64,000 bases of DNA from Helianthus annuus (GCF_002127325.2 NC_035441.2:148008003-148072002); one strand, 5' to 3'. Numbered from the stretch's first letter, positions 36,082-48,154 are shown. Notes: a model not told the origin generated them from the letters alone. Translations and numbers: made by a program.

Positions 36082-36091
36082 CTATATAATA
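36082..36091 (+). promoter_or_regulatory. TATA box of the FPP gene
   Basis: Ctatataata is followed by CT-rich runs (36100-36215), a common start-site context in plants. Transcription likely begins near 36115. Confidence 0.5.
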
Positions 36092-36303
36092 TACAATTCT
36101 CTCTCTCTATATACATATAAACATATATGTTATGTGTGACGACTGTGTCATATATCGTACAGCTTGCAAGCAACACTACATTTACTTACACACACTCTCT
36201 CTCTCTCTCTAGAAACTAGCTCCACTTGTGGCTTCTTCTTCTCCACTATTTTAATCTCTGCTCTGCTTTTATTTTTCTTCACCTATTGCTCTGTTGACCG
36301 TCG

Positions 36304-37670
36304 GTAAGATCGCAACTCACTTTTTATTTTTTACATTTTTTTATGTTCATGTATTCTCATTATTTCAATGTGCATGCTCCCTTTTTTATTCGGTTATCTT
36401 TACTGTATATTGTAGTTTAGATTTGAGTTTTATGGTCATTGTAAAAGTAGTTATGATCATTAATTTTTTCTGTTTGATCTAATGATTTTATTTTGTTAAT
36501 ATTTTGAAGTTTTCAGTAATTTGATTATATTCTACTTTTCTCTGATTTTTTTTTATTGATTTTGCTGAAATTTGTTGTGTGAGGAGCACACTTTTGACTT
36601 GTGGTATGGATTAATTTCAGCTCTTGTGGCTGAATTAAGTGTGTATAATAATGTGAATGGATCCTTGTGGGGGTGAGTTGTAATTTGTGTTATTGTTATT
36701 AGGCCCCTTCAGGTGTGATCTGGCTGTGTTATTGACCTGTAGATGTTCACACATAGCATGAATTTAAGTCAGTGAGTCAATAATGGGTTTATAATGTGAA
36801 CTTTTATAATAATACTAATAATATAAATAATAGGTAAATGCATCTAGAAGATATTTTGGTATTTTGTGGGATTGATTGCATTGTAAGGTTATACACTGCA
36901 TAAACTCCAAATCATCTCGTGCAACCTTTTTTGTTGACCATTTATGAGTTAACTTTTCATAAAGTTAGTTAGCCTCTCTCTTTGACTTTTATCCCTTAAT
37001 CATGTATGTAGATTGTATCTATTGTTTGACAACAAAAAATATTTGTTTTGACTGAAAAGAAATGAAAATTATCACACCATCAGCTGTGGTGGGTTTTGAT
37101 GGCGGCGGTGCTTGGCTTCGCGGCAGGAGACTGGGGGCGGTGGTGCTTGACGGTGGTTGTTGGTTGTGGTGGTGGCAGGTGGTAGATGAGGTGGTGGCGG
37201 ATGGTTGTGGTGGTGGTGGTAGATGAAGGCAGAGAGAGAGAGAGGAGTGGTCTGTGTTTGTGTGATAAATGAGAAGAGAAGAGGTTTTTGTAGAATTAAA
37301 CAAACACTCTTCTCCTTGCAGACTGTAGACCTTTGGTCCACCTCTTCTCCTGCAGATGTGGTCCGTAGACTGCAGACCTTTTACCTCTTCAAAAACAAAC
37401 AACACCTAAGTCTTATAAAAAATATCACTTCTGCTGTTAATATAGAGTTGCCAGAAAATGAAGCAACTTAGATAGGCTAACTAGCTTAGAAAATAACTTG
37501 AATGAAACCATTCAACCTAACATGTAACTGTCACTATATAATAAGCATATACTCTTACAACGCTATAAAATAACATATACAATTAGCACATTATTGGCAC
37601 TGAGTTTGTGTGTTTACTGTTTACCTAACATATTGACGTAACAAGTTAGTGTTCGGTCTGTATATTGCAG
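36304..37670 (+). other. Long intron in the 5' leader of the FPP gene
   Basis: Donor TCG|GTAAGA at 36304, acceptor TATATTGCAG ending at 37670, 58 bases before the FPP start codon. It contains an inserted-looking block at 37080-37400: a GGT/GGC-rich stretch, a GA run and a ctgcag..gtagac motif repeated around 37316-37378. That block is probably a transposable element, but I could not find both of its ends. Confidence 0.6.
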
Positions 37671-37727
37671 GTCCTATGTAATATAAGTTTACTCGTACAT
37701 TATTTAGCACAAAGACTTTTGTTTAAA

Positions 37728-40700
37728 ATGATGGAGCACAAATCATGGCTTTGGAAGAAAAAATCAATTGAGAAGACGATGATTGCAGCTGACAAGGCGG
37801 GCAGAGGGAATGATGACGAGGTAGTTAAAAGCTTAAGATAGATTTTTTAATTTCTAACTTCAAACATATGAAATTATGAATGTATAGTTTGAATTTAAAT
37901 GGAAATACTTAAATCTTTTTATACTTGCATCCGTTGTTAGTTTCACTTAGAATCGACTTTGTATGTGTTTATAACAACACTCTAATATTTAGTTGCAGGG
38001 AATTTTGGCCTATGAGGCTGAGCTTGAGAGAAACTTGAATATTACAAATGAGAAGCTTTCGACAGCGCTTGCTGAAATCAATGCTAAAGATGACATGGCA
38101 AAAAAACAGACAAACATTGCACGAGAAGCCATTCTAGGTCATTTACGGTTTATTAACATTTTCCACGTATAAAAATCTGTTTTTATACAACTGACGTGAC
38201 CTTTGGTTTTGATTGAACGATACACAGGATGGGAAAAGGCGGAAGCGGAGGTTTTAGCACTTAAACAGGAACTGGAGAAAACAACACAGCAGATGGTAGC
38301 CAGTGAGGAGAGGTTATACGGCGTGGACGCAGCATTAAAGGAGTGTATGCAGCAGCTTCGTTTCGTTCGTGAAGAACAGGAAAATCGGATTCATGATGCG
38401 GTGATGAAAACATCACGAGAATATGAAAAAACGAGAATTGCTTTAGAAGAAAAGTTATCAGAATCTAATAAACGTCTTTCCAAATTAACTTCTGAGAATA
38501 CTCAGTTAACGAATGCTCTTTTATCGAAAGAAAAAACAATTGATGAACTACACGCAGCCAGGTGTCAGTTAGATTCCGATTTAAGTGCGGTTATGAGTAA
38601 ATTGGAGTCAACGCAGAGAGATAACGCTTCGTTAAGTTATGAAGTTAGAGTGCTGGAGAAGGAGCTGGAGATCAGGAATGAAGAGAGAGATTTCAACCGA
38701 CGAGCTGCTGACGTGGCACACAAACAACACCTTGAGAGTGTGAAAAGGATCGCAAAGCTGGAAACCGAAGCGCAAAGACTACGGATCCTTGTACGAAAAC
38801 GGCTGCCGGGCCCCGCTGCTCTGGCGAAAATGAAGAACGAAGTTGAAATGCTGGGAAGAGATCCAACGGAAACTTCTAGAAGAAAGTCAAACCCGTTTGA
38901 CCAAACTTCGGAGAAACAAATTAACTTTCTAACTGAACAGTTGTGCGCACTAGAAGACGAGAACAGAGTTCTTAAGGAATTCATCAACCGAAATACAAAC
39001 GAGCAGTCAAAAAGTCAAACTTCTAGGAGTCTTGTCATGCATCATGATTTTCCGATACTTGCTTCATCTTCTGACATAGGTAGTGATGAAAAGGCTAGTA
39101 TGGCTGAGTCGTGGGCCCCATCTTGCAAGACGGTTGAGGCTTCGGATATTGGTCTGATGGATGATTTTGTCGAGATGGAAAAGTTGGCAATAGTTTCTGT
39201 TGAGAAACCGTTAACAACTTCTAATCTCGTGTCGGAAAATCACTCGGACTGGGTTGAAAATATATCAAAAATTATTTCGGAACATTCTAGAATCACACAA
39301 CGACGTTCTAGTGATGTGATTGAAGATATCACAGTTGCTCTCACACAAAAAGGCGATGATATTCCCCGTAAATCTATGAGCAATGAAGTGTTCGGTTCTG
39401 ATATGAACAGATCGATCGAGAGGCTGATTGAACTAATTGAAGGGCTCAGATTGTGTGGGAAGGATGATAGTTCGGAAACACCAACGGGATACACGGTTCG
39501 TGTTCTTCAGTGGAAAACTAGCGAGCTTGGTGCGGTTTTAGAGACGTTTCTTCAGAGTTGTGTGAATTTGCTTAGCGGGAAAGCGGAGTTGGAAAATTTC
39601 ACCAAAGAGTTGACTTTGACTCTTGAATGGATAGTCAACCACTGTTTTTCACTTCAAGATGTGTCTAGCATGAGGCATGAAATGGAGAAGCGTTTTGATT
39701 GGGACGAAACTCAGAACGAGAATGAAGCGGATAAGTTGCAACTGAAGGAAGAAACGAAGAATCTGAAAGATGAGCTGGAAAGAGTGGAACTTGCGAAAAT
39801 GGATTTGGAACGTAAACTCGAATCTGAAATTAGTAAGAGCGAGAGTATGATTGTTAAACTCGAGGAATCAGAGAAAATGATTGACGGTCTGAAAGTGGAG
39901 GTTGAGTTGCTAAAGCAGCAGAAGGATATAATTGAAGATCAAATGAATGTAGAGATGAAGGTGAAAGAAGATCTTGATGAACAACTCATTGAGGCCATTG
40001 GTGATTATAACGATGCATGTAAAATAATATCTAGTGAAGAAATGGAGGCCGAAAGTATTGATGAACCCACGCTGATCGTGTCAAAAAGGTAAATTTTTCG
40101 TTTCCATCTATTAGAAAACCTGTTAACTTTTTTGAAACCTTTTCAAATGTAATCCGACTAACTTCATTGCTGTTATTTCAGCACCATAAAAGAAGACGTA
40201 CAAAACGGCGAGTTAGACCATGATGAAAAGAGGCTTCAAAGTGTAAGTTCCACTTCATGTTACGACTCGCAATTATCTTTCATTTCTTCCCGGTTATCAA
40301 TTTCTCATACTCAAAAACGGATGCAGGAGCTTGAAATAATAGCCGCTTCAGAAAAACTAGCCGAGTGCCAAGAAACCATTTTAAGCCTCGGGAAACAGTT
40401 AAAAGCGTTAGCTTCACCAAGAAACACATCCGTCCCAGAACAACTTAGTTCTAACCCGACTTACGAATCCCCACCGCCAACACCACCACCCATAACCGCT
40501 AAAACAAACCACCAGCGGGTCTCTCTACTGGATAAAATGAAGGCGGACGACGAAGAACAATCAAAGCCCAAAGAGATTACGCGTACCATAACATCACCGG
40601 CGGTCATGGATGGTAATGCTAAGGATGTGAAAGTCATATCCCCACAGAGGTTTATGAGTGTAAATGGAATTAAACATCAAGAAGATGAAGAAGCTTTGGT

Positions 40701-40788
40701 AAATTTTCTGTCTATTGTTCCCAGTAAGAAGAAAAAGGGTGGAATGCTGAGGAAATTACTTTGGAGAAAGAAAAAAAGTAACAAGTGA
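37728..40788 (+). CDS. FPP: Filament-like plant protein (FPP, DUF869), complete, five coding exons
   Basis: Exons 37728-37820, 37999-38137, 38228-40088, 40182-40242 and 40327-40788 join with GT-AG introns in frame and give 871 aa. The start is MMEHKSWLWKKKS, the typical FPP opening; a second ATG follows at once. The motif EAILGWEKAEAEVLALKQEL spans the exon 2-3 joint and is a hallmark of the family, as is the conserved LRILVRKRLPGPAALAKMKN segment. Most of the chain is coiled coil (about residues 30-260 and 550-700). The C-terminus is strongly basic (KKKKGGMLRKLLWRKKKSNK). FPPs are long coiled-coil proteins first found as partners of a nuclear-envelope-associated protein in tomato; membrane/cytoskeleton roles are proposed. 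Length is close to the shorter Arabidopsis members (FPP7 type). No disruption seen, so it is probably functional. Confidence 0.93.
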
Positions 40789-40944
40789 AAATTAGTGTGG
40801 TCCTTGTATTAATTAGTAGTGTGGGAATAATGTGATTTGGTTTTGACTATAATTTCTTCAGAGAGAGAGAGAGAGATGGTGTTTTTTGTGCTAATGTGAT
40901 GTGTACATATAACTGTAACATAAAGAAATGGGATTTGCTTTTTG

Positions 40945-40950
40945 AATAAA
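40945..40950 (+). terminator. Poly(A) signal of the FPP gene
   Basis: AATAAA lies 157 bases after the stop codon, downstream of a GA repeat and a TGTA-rich stretch; the 3' end is probably near 40975. Confidence 0.55.
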
Positions 40951-40975
40951 GATCTTATGATTTTATCTTGTTATA

Positions 40976-41551
40976 CAAACATGAGAGTATGATTCTAGAG
41001 CATTGATCCTTACCGTACTTGATGTATGCTATAACAGTCTGAATTTGTCGTATTTGGCGATTTCAAGGAGCCAGCCTCCTAGTAACACTCGGGGATCTGT
41101 TTCCGGTTGTTGTTTTTTTATTTAACGGCAAACGCACACACCTTACAACTACTCCTAAATTACATCTTTTGCCCATAATGAAACTTAAACTCTCACCTCT
41201 CTAAGAGAGGGACATCATTTCAAACACCTTGGTAATATTGGGCTACATGCATATCCCAGATCCCTTCAATGGATGCTAAGTGGCCCATGTCCAACACCTC
41301 TTTCGAAATCAGCTTGCTTTGTAAACGAGCCGAGGTTGGGTTGCTTGCTGGAACATCATTTTTTAATCTCAAGTCTCAATCATTAAATTTTATATTAATC
41401 TCCCTAGTAATCTTCACACCAGAATCAGGACATCATCTCGTCCAAAGCCATTTGATGAACCAAACTGTAAAATTTCGGTCAAACTACTTTTAATGTTAAT
41501 ATAATTGAATTGACTTTAGACCTGTACAAAAGTCTTTCTTTTGATATTAAA
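40976..41551. other. Spacer after FPP, no gene seen
   Basis: Contains a few short non-conserved frames only. No recognised repeat ends. Confidence 0.4.
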
Positions 41552-42408
41552 GACCATTTGATGAATAATGCCCCATCCTGGGGCGTTTTTTGGCATGTGG
41601 CAGTCCAGTCAGCATGGGGCATTATTGGGCGTTTTTGCAAAAGTGGCGTAGTGGGAATAATGCCCAATAACGCCTCATCCAATCATTACACAATCATTTA
41701 TTTTTTTTAAATTAAAACTTAAAATACTTCATTAAATTAAAAAAAAACTACAATACTATAAATAAAAAAAATAAAAACCGACTAAACTTAAAAAATAAAT
41801 ACAATAGTTTTTGTCTTCGCTTTCTTCGTCCTCGCAAACTTCGTCTTCCTCGTCCTCTGTTTCTTCTTCACCCTCATGTGGGATATACCGAACCGACCAT
41901 GCGTGTTGTACCAAATCAACCGTTAACGCGGAATGGTACGGTTCGTAACGCAATTCTCGTGCATTATAATCTCTTGTTTTAATTTTACGTTCAGGCCGGC
42001 GACAATGCTTCACATATCTAACCGCTAGTTGACAAGCACTCGTAACCGCCTTTTACTCGACCTCCTCATCGGTGGATTCACCGTCATCCGCAAAAAACTC
42101 TCTATAATAATAATTCACGATGGACGAGGAACTAGGGTAATCCATTTTTTTTATAAAAATGGTTGAATATTTTGGATTGTAGAGGTTTATGTTTGTAAAA
42201 TGGTAGTATTGTATGAGAGTTTTGGCTTGTAAAATTGTAGAAGTGTGTGTGTGTATATATATACGGGTGAGAGGTAAAAAAAAGAAAAAAAAATAAATCT
42301 AGCCGTTTGTTTATGACCGTTGCACGCCGAGGGGGGTGGGCTATGGGCGGAATTGGGCGTTATTGAGGGATAATTTTGAAAAAAAAAGGACGCCCACTAC
42401 GGGTGGTC
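41552..42408 (-). mobile_element. Internally deleted PIF/Harbinger element
   Basis: Inverted ends GACCATTTG / GACCACCCG, flanked by TAA on both sides (41548-41550, one extra base on the left; 42409-42411). A 3-bp TWA target and GACCA-type ends fit Harbinger elements. It still holds the two ends of the transposase gene fused together (next entry). The right end has a gggcgttattgaggg block that mirrors ataacgccc on the left. Confidence 0.65.
41756..42145 (-). pseudogene. Fused N- and C-terminal remnants of a Harbinger transposase
   Basis: From the ATG at 42145 (minus): MDYPSSSSIVNYYYREFFAD, then a stop (TAA), then KAVTSACQLAVRYVKH in the same frame. Both are like the start of plant Harbinger-type transposases. 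Within about 15 codons it passes into RDYNARELRYEPYHSALTVD and LVQHAW, like the extreme C-terminus, and ends in a Glu/Asp-rich tail. The DDE catalytic core is missing. A deletion derivative, not a gene. Confidence 0.6.
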
Positions 42409-42643
42409 TAATAATCAATGTTCACAACTGACTTTCATTAAACGTTTTAATTTTTCTAACTTATTTTTATTATGGGTCGTATTATCAGCACACCCTTAAT
42501 CCTTAAATCAACACCTTCAATAGTCAATATGGGTCGTATAGCCTTTCCAATTTCCAATAAAGACTAATGTGTCAGATTTTGTCTGGTAGACTAGACCTAT
42601 ACGGGTCATATTAGATTAGTTTTTTTCTTATACTTTAAAAAAG

Positions 42644-42649
<6 letters not shown>

Positions 42650-42709
<60 letters not shown>
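42650..42709. repeat. (AT)n microsatellite, about 30 units
   Basis: Uninterrupted alternating A/T. Confidence 0.95.
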
Positions 42710-42711
<2 letters not shown>

Positions 42712-42719
42712 AATAAAAA

Positions 42720-42838
42720 TATTTTAAAAATAATTTATACTCTGTACAATCCTTGGCAATCGAAGACATACCTCTCCTAACAAAATTGACTTTTGTGGGG
42801 AGTCGGTTTAGAGTAACTCTCCACCCGAAGAACTCCAC
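42720..42838 (-). pseudogene. LINE zinc-binding (zf-RVT) fragment
   Basis: Minus-strand peptide MEFFGWRVTLNRLPTKVNFV matches the WR..L.RLPTK..L..RG core of the zinc-binding domain after plant LINE reverse transcriptases. About 30 codons, then divergence into A/T-rich DNA. It lies inside the inverted-repeat element, so it may have been carried along. Confidence 0.5.
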
Positions 42839-43790
42839 TTACGTATTATCTATACAACATTTATGGTATATTATTGTTTTTTCTATGTGTGACTAAAAAG
42901 ATAGTATAGTATAAGTTTGGTACATGTATCGTATAGTATAGGTAAAGTATAGGTCTTATATGATCATATAGGTGTAGTAAAGGTCTCGTATATGTTATAG
43001 TTGTAGTATAGGTATAGGTATAGTGTAGAATAGATGTAATATATGTATAGTATAGGTGTAGTATAAGACCTCGTATAGACCTATATGTATAGTATAGATC
43101 TCGTATATGCTTATAGTTGTAGTATAGTATAATATAATAAACTATAGTATCGTATATAACATTTATTATATAATTTTCAAAAATTATGAAATTTTGACTT
43201 GTTATAATTTTCAAGTGTTTTTTGTTTGTTTAATAGATACAATACGATAAGTAGAGACATAATACGCTATAAATACGGAACAATACGACAAGTAAAGACA
43301 TAATACGCCATAACACGCCATAATACGCGATAACACAACACGTATAGGCAATCCACGCCCTATTACGACCCGTATGGACAATATATGGCATAATACTGAA
43401 CATCTTGACAATATACGTCATAATACGACATTTAGCAACAAAATACGTCAATTTTTAGTGTAGTATATAAGAAAATTGTAAAAAAAAGTGTAGTATATAA
43501 TACGGCTATAACATAGATAGTATAGTATATATAATAAACATGTACCAAACCTATACTACATGGTTTATTTTTAAAAATGTTTTGTTATTTAAAAAATAAA
43601 AGAATTCTTTTATTAAACTTTGTTAAAACTATGATTAAATGTATAAAAAAATTGTAAAAAAAAACCAATGCAATATGACCCGTATAGGTCCAGACAAGAA
43701 CTGACACATGCAAATTTGACTTTTGACTTTTGAACATATACGACTCATATACGCCTATACGACCCGTATTAAAAAAACAAAGTGTGCGAA

Positions 43791-44704
43791 TAAATTGGCT
43801 GGTGTGACAATAGAATTCCCCTTTATTATTTGCATTATTGTTTTTTTTTTTTTTTACTTTCAAATGTTTATGTACTTAGATGGCCTTTTGGCCTAAAGGA
43901 ATCCAATGTTTATCCCCAACAAAGTGGTTTAGATTCATGTCTCACAAAGTGGGCATTACATGGATTTTAAGAGTAGATTTTATAGAGACTTGTCTTTATT
44001 TCATGATTATGTTTTTCTAAAATTTGTTTCGATTTAGAGCTTTCCACGTTTCCATGTAATATAAAAATGATGTATAGGTTTGCGTCATCTTACATACGAA
44101 AAAATTTGCTCATGTTACATACGAAAAAAATGATGTATAGATTTGTGTCATGCTACATACGTGTAATATATAGGTTTATTATCGAAATGCTTGATTGCGT
44201 CATGTTACGTACGAAAAAAATTGCTCATTTACTAAATATTTCACTAGTTTCCTGCCAAAACCTCTTAAAAGACACCTGCCAGACACAAACTGTAATTAAC
44301 ATGGTATCATTGGTTAGCAAGGTTAGGACCTGGTCCTGTGAATTTCCCATAATGGTTACTGAGTGTTAAAAAAATGCTCATCTAGTGAATGTTACTTATG
44401 AGAGTTTAGTTTGGGAGAAAATAATGAAAGTAGACAATATAATTGGACCCGACAGATAATCTTTATATCTTTTGAAAAGTTAACTGGTGTTTGAGATTGG
44501 GAGTGTATGTAAGGGGAAACGTTAATAAGTCATTCCATTGTGACTTATTAACTTTTCCAAGAAATCATAAGGAGTTTGAAAAAGCTAAGCCAAACAACCC
44601 GTTTCAATTCTTGGGTGGAGAAGAGTGTATCCATGGTTTTTTTAACTTAATGGATTCTTCTTTATATGTAAATATTATGGGTTTGATTTGATACTAACGT
44701 AATG
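43791..44704. other. Spacer with short local repeats
   Basis: 44065-44220 has a roughly 45-90-base pattern of aaatgatgtatagrtttg and catgttacatacgaaaaaa repeated three times. No gene is recognised. Confidence 0.45.
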
Positions 44705-44712
44705 GTTGTACA

Positions 44713-45300
44713 TAGGCCTATAAACGAACCGAACGAACACGAACATAGGCATGTTCGTGTTCGTTCATTTAACTTTAACCGAACACGAACACGAACACAA
44801 ACATATAATCGAACACATTTTTTTGTTTGTGTTCGTTCATTAAGAAATCCAGCATGTTCGTGTTCGTTTATGTTCGTTCGTTTAAAGCCTAAACGAACAG
44901 TTCATGAACATAAACGAACACAAACGAACATAAAAAAAAATTAACTGAACATATTTGAATAAACATAAATTAACATGATTGAAGAAACATTACATTTCAT
45001 CCGAAAACACATCTAAATAAGTGTTCATAGATATACTAATTAGTTATATTTATATAAGTAGTTAGAAAACTTAATATTTATATAAATATAACTATTTATG
45101 TATTTATTAAAATTTAAACGAACATAAACGAACGTTCACGAACATAAATGAACAAACATAAAAGAATGTTCACGAACACAAATGAACGAACACAAGGTGT
45201 GTTCATGTTCGTTCATTTATTAAATAAACGAACATAAACGAACTTCCCGCCGAACAAGTTCATGAACAGTTCATGAACGTTCGGTTCGTTTACAGGCCTA
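44713..45300. mobile_element. hAT MITE made of CGAACA words, perfect 8-bp target duplication
   Basis: Inverted ends TAGGCCTATAAACGAACC / TAGGCCTGTAAACGAACC, alike for about 23 bases. Target duplication GTTGTACA at 44705-44712 and 45301-45308. The interior is a patchwork of cgaacacgaac and its reverse. An 8-bp duplication places it with hAT elements. 588 bp, non-coding. Confidence 0.88.
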
Positions 45301-45308
45301 GTTGTACA

Positions 45309-46208
45309 TGCCATTTTTAAGTGATATGTCAACATTAATTTAGGTTTTATGTCTCGCATTTTATAATGGTTCAACGTTTATATTTTGTTCTCTTGCTGGC
45401 AATAAATGCTTGAAACTTGTCATTTTTATTAAATTTAAACTAGCAATGAATCACATGTGACCTAGTGTTAAACAAATATATAAATAATTAAATAAATGTC
45501 AGTCAACACTAGTTAAAACTGAAACCAAATTGTAGTACAATGTGATGTTAAGTTTCAACCAAATGCATATGGAAATCTAGCTGAATGCACAGTTCATTTG
45601 TGAACTCAGGGCTAGTTCACATGTGAACCCAATTTTAATTACCTACGATAAAAAACTAAACTACTTTAGAAAACTTTTTTTTAAAATTAAAAAAAAAAAC
45701 ATATCAAGTGGGAAACTACTTAAAGAGAAACAAATAAATGCTCCTTATTATAATATATCAAGTGGGAAACTACTTAAAGAGAAACAAATATACTCGTTAT
45801 TGTAATATCATTTATGTAGGTCTGTTTTTATAATTTTTAAAAGTAAAGTTTTTTGACTGGGGTTATTTTGTTAAAAGATCATATTGTTTTATTTTGATTA
45901 ACAATTGTTTACATGTGAAATAATGATAATCAATTACATGAATCAGGTGTGCAAATTCGATTGCTAAAATCAATTAAATTTGAAACCAAAAAGTAGTTCA
46001 TATGTAATTCATCACTTGTTATTGTTTAGAACTAACAGTAAATTATGAGATCAATATATGTGAAGGCTAAAGGCAAGTGTGGTAGAAGTAGGAATTGTTA
46101 TTGTGAAAACAATACTAGTTCACATCAAATATAAATAAATAATCAATTTAATTGAATAGGTAGAACAATTAAATAAACGAATATGCGAGATAAGAATGAT
46201 TAAAATGA
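45309..46208. other. Spacer with a short tandem duplication
   Basis: Atatcaagtgggaaactact with the following taaagagaaacaaata is present at about 45702 and 45754 (period 52). Otherwise A/T-rich without genes. Confidence 0.5.
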
Positions 46209-46216
46209 TAAGCAAA

Positions 46217-46363
46217 CAGTGGCGAAGCTTGAATTTTTTGGCCGGGGGGGCGAAAACGTATATACCCACAAATTTCTATACGAAAACTACATATATAACA
46301 CTACTGAGCGAAAAATTCGGGGGGGCGGGCGCCCCTCCCCGCCCCTCTTATCCTTCGTCCCTG
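46217..46363. mobile_element. Short hAT MITE (147 bp), perfect 8-bp target duplication
   Basis: Ends CAGTGGCGAAGC / CAGGGACGAAGG, target duplication TAAGCAAA at 46209-46216 and 46364-46371. CAGxGxCGAAG-type ends are classic for hAT. The interior has G/C runs near the right side. Confidence 0.85.
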
Positions 46364-46720
46364 TAAGCAAATACGAGTTTACATATTATCGTGTGAACAT
46401 ACGTGAGCAGGAGATTGAGACGCGTATCATTTCTTGTCTTTTCTATAACGTGTGTGATTAGGTATATATGGGCAGGATTTGGAGAAAACGCCCTAAAGTG
46501 TGAGAACGGTTCTCTGTCATTGAATCAAAACAATCTACGGACTAAAATGAAGCGGTGACGTTTTTGTAAATATCAATATTTTTCATACAGGCATGAGGTT
46601 CATTAAGGGTAAAAATGTAATTGTGCATCTACATAAAGAATTCAAACAACACGGGAACCTATAACTTCCCACAAAAACCTCCCAACCTTCTACGGAAAAC
46701 ACAAAAACCCAAGATTCTCT

Positions 46721-46921
46721 ATGGCTTCTGAAGATCAATCACAATCCAAGAGTAAAAAGTGAGTATAAATGTGTTGTAATTTATCAAAGTTATTTGATGT
46801 TATTGGCGTTTTAATTCAATAATAATTTATGTACAGTTTCTGGTACAAAGAAGCCCAACAAGTTACCTGAATATAAACGTCATAAAACATATGAAGAAAT
46901 GAGGAAGAGAACATCAAAACA
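46721..46921 (+). pseudogene. Possible two-exon gene fragment, unknown
   Basis: ATG at 46721 gives MASEDQSQSKSK, then a donor-like AA|GTGAGT at 46759. After an acceptor-like tgtacag near 46838, a basic stretch KKPNKLPEYKRHKTYEEMRK reads open to a donor-like G|GTTATA. The two exons do not join in frame as written, so this is a decayed or captured fragment at best. Not recognised. Confidence 0.25.
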
Positions 46922-47234
46922 AGGTTATATTCGTTATAGTTTATGTGGAAAATGTATAAAATAACTGATGTTATGATATTTGATTACCATGAACATTATA
47001 CATGTATACTTTGAGTGTGCATTTGAAAACGCCATATAAATGATAAATTTGAAATTTATAGATGTAAATTGTGAAGGCCAACTGATGTCATGATGTATGA
47101 GTAAATGTTAATGAAAACACGACTAACTGTGAAAACTTTGAACACCAAATGTATAATAACTTTGAGTGTGTTGTTGAAAATAAAGGTAACTTTGATATTT
47201 ATAGATGTAAACTATGAAGGCCAACTAATGTTGT
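46922..47234. other. Spacer, nothing recognised
   Basis: A few words (gatgtaaa..gtgaaggccaactgatgt near 47062 and gatgtaaa..atgaaggccaactaatgt near 47204) repeat once. Confidence 0.35.
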
Positions 47235-47880
47235 TGTCACACCCCGATCCGCTGCAGATTATTGATCGGGGCATAATGATCGTTCATAGCTCATGACAAC
47301 TATTAAAAGTTTAAGTATTATTTAAGTCAAAATTAAACAATGTCACATAAGCAAATAATTATCCAAGTAAACCAAACAAAATCCAAAACATAGAAATGAA
47401 ATTTGGTTTATTGTCTAAGGCATATTCCTATGTGTCTTCATCCTCATCACATCAAGCCTGATCACTTGTATCATTTGTAAAAATAGCTTGGGTCAAGATA
47501 AGTTGGTGAGTAAATCTAGGTTTAGTTAAAATAATTTATTAGTTGATTTTTTTTAAATGTTTAAGCAATTCACGTGTAATAAGATGATCAAAATAAATAA
47601 ACAATCACACAATGCGGTAAGTGATAATGCGATAAATGTGATAACTGCGAGACTCAAGTCCCGAATAGCGAATATAATGATGGTGGTGATATCAAGCTAC
47701 AACCCATGCTAATGGAGAACCGGTCAACCAGTGGATCCACGTGCGTAATGATTTACGACACAAAGCGGTAAACAAATAAACAGCAAGTAACACATAATTA
47801 CACACTGAGTTTGCATGCATTTGATATGTGAATAAAGTGAAACAAGCGACATATAATACACCCCAAAACATTAATTATAA
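47235..47880 (-). repeat. Probable end of a minus-strand Ty3/gypsy LTR
   Basis: Tgtcacaccccgatcc is, on the minus strand, the GGGGTGTGACA end typical of these LTRs (compare 19224). It lies downstream (minus sense) of the integrase relic at 48155-48780, as a 3' LTR would. The other end is not clear. Confidence 0.35.
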
Positions 47881-47883
47881 AAA

Positions 47884-48080
47884 GGGTAAATTACACTTTC
47901 GTCCTTTATGTTTGTACCGGATTGCAACGAATAATCTTTAACTTCAATAATTACAGTTACAATCCTTTATTTGCAAAACCCGTTACACTATACATCCTTT
48001 GACTCTGGCCTTATTAAAATTTTCAGTTAAGTCTAACTAGTTAAGGATAATTTAGTCATTTTACCAATTTAATTAAAGAA
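47884..48080 (+). repeat. Single TIR of the Pack-MULE family
   Basis: Gggtaaattacactttcgtc and about 190 following bases match the TIRs of the 32224-33499 element. Only one end is found, so the element is truncated. Confidence 0.7.
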
Positions 48081-48154
48081 AATATTAAAACATAATTTAA
48101 AACATAATTACACTCAGTCTGTTGCTAGTTCTTCTTCTGGCGGTGGGCCTTTGG

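Larger units (their letters stand above)
42480..43790. mobile_element. Inverted-repeat element rich in CCTATACGGGTC words
   Basis: 42530-42620 and 43660-43790 are inverted copies: gtgtcagattttgtctgg..gacctatacgggtcatatt on the left matches the reverse complement of aatatgacccgtataggtcc..ccagacaag..tgacac on the right. Further out, gggtcgtat words also mirror. The interior (42890-43550) is made of gtatagtataggt and taatacgcc repeats. No transposase. Outer ends and target duplication are not certain. Confidence 0.55.

Noticed and set aside
37019..37405. 128-codon minus-strand Pro/His-rich frame in the FPP leader intron
   Set aside because: Comes from the GGT/GGC-rich simple repeat; no family match and it lies inside an intron.
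42861..43451. Tyr/Ile-rich minus-strand frames
   Set aside because: Translations of the gtatagtatagg repeats, not genes.
43585..43863. 92-codon minus-strand frame
   Set aside because: Low-complexity Lys/Asn and hydrophobic ends from poly-A/T runs; overlaps the inverted-repeat element.
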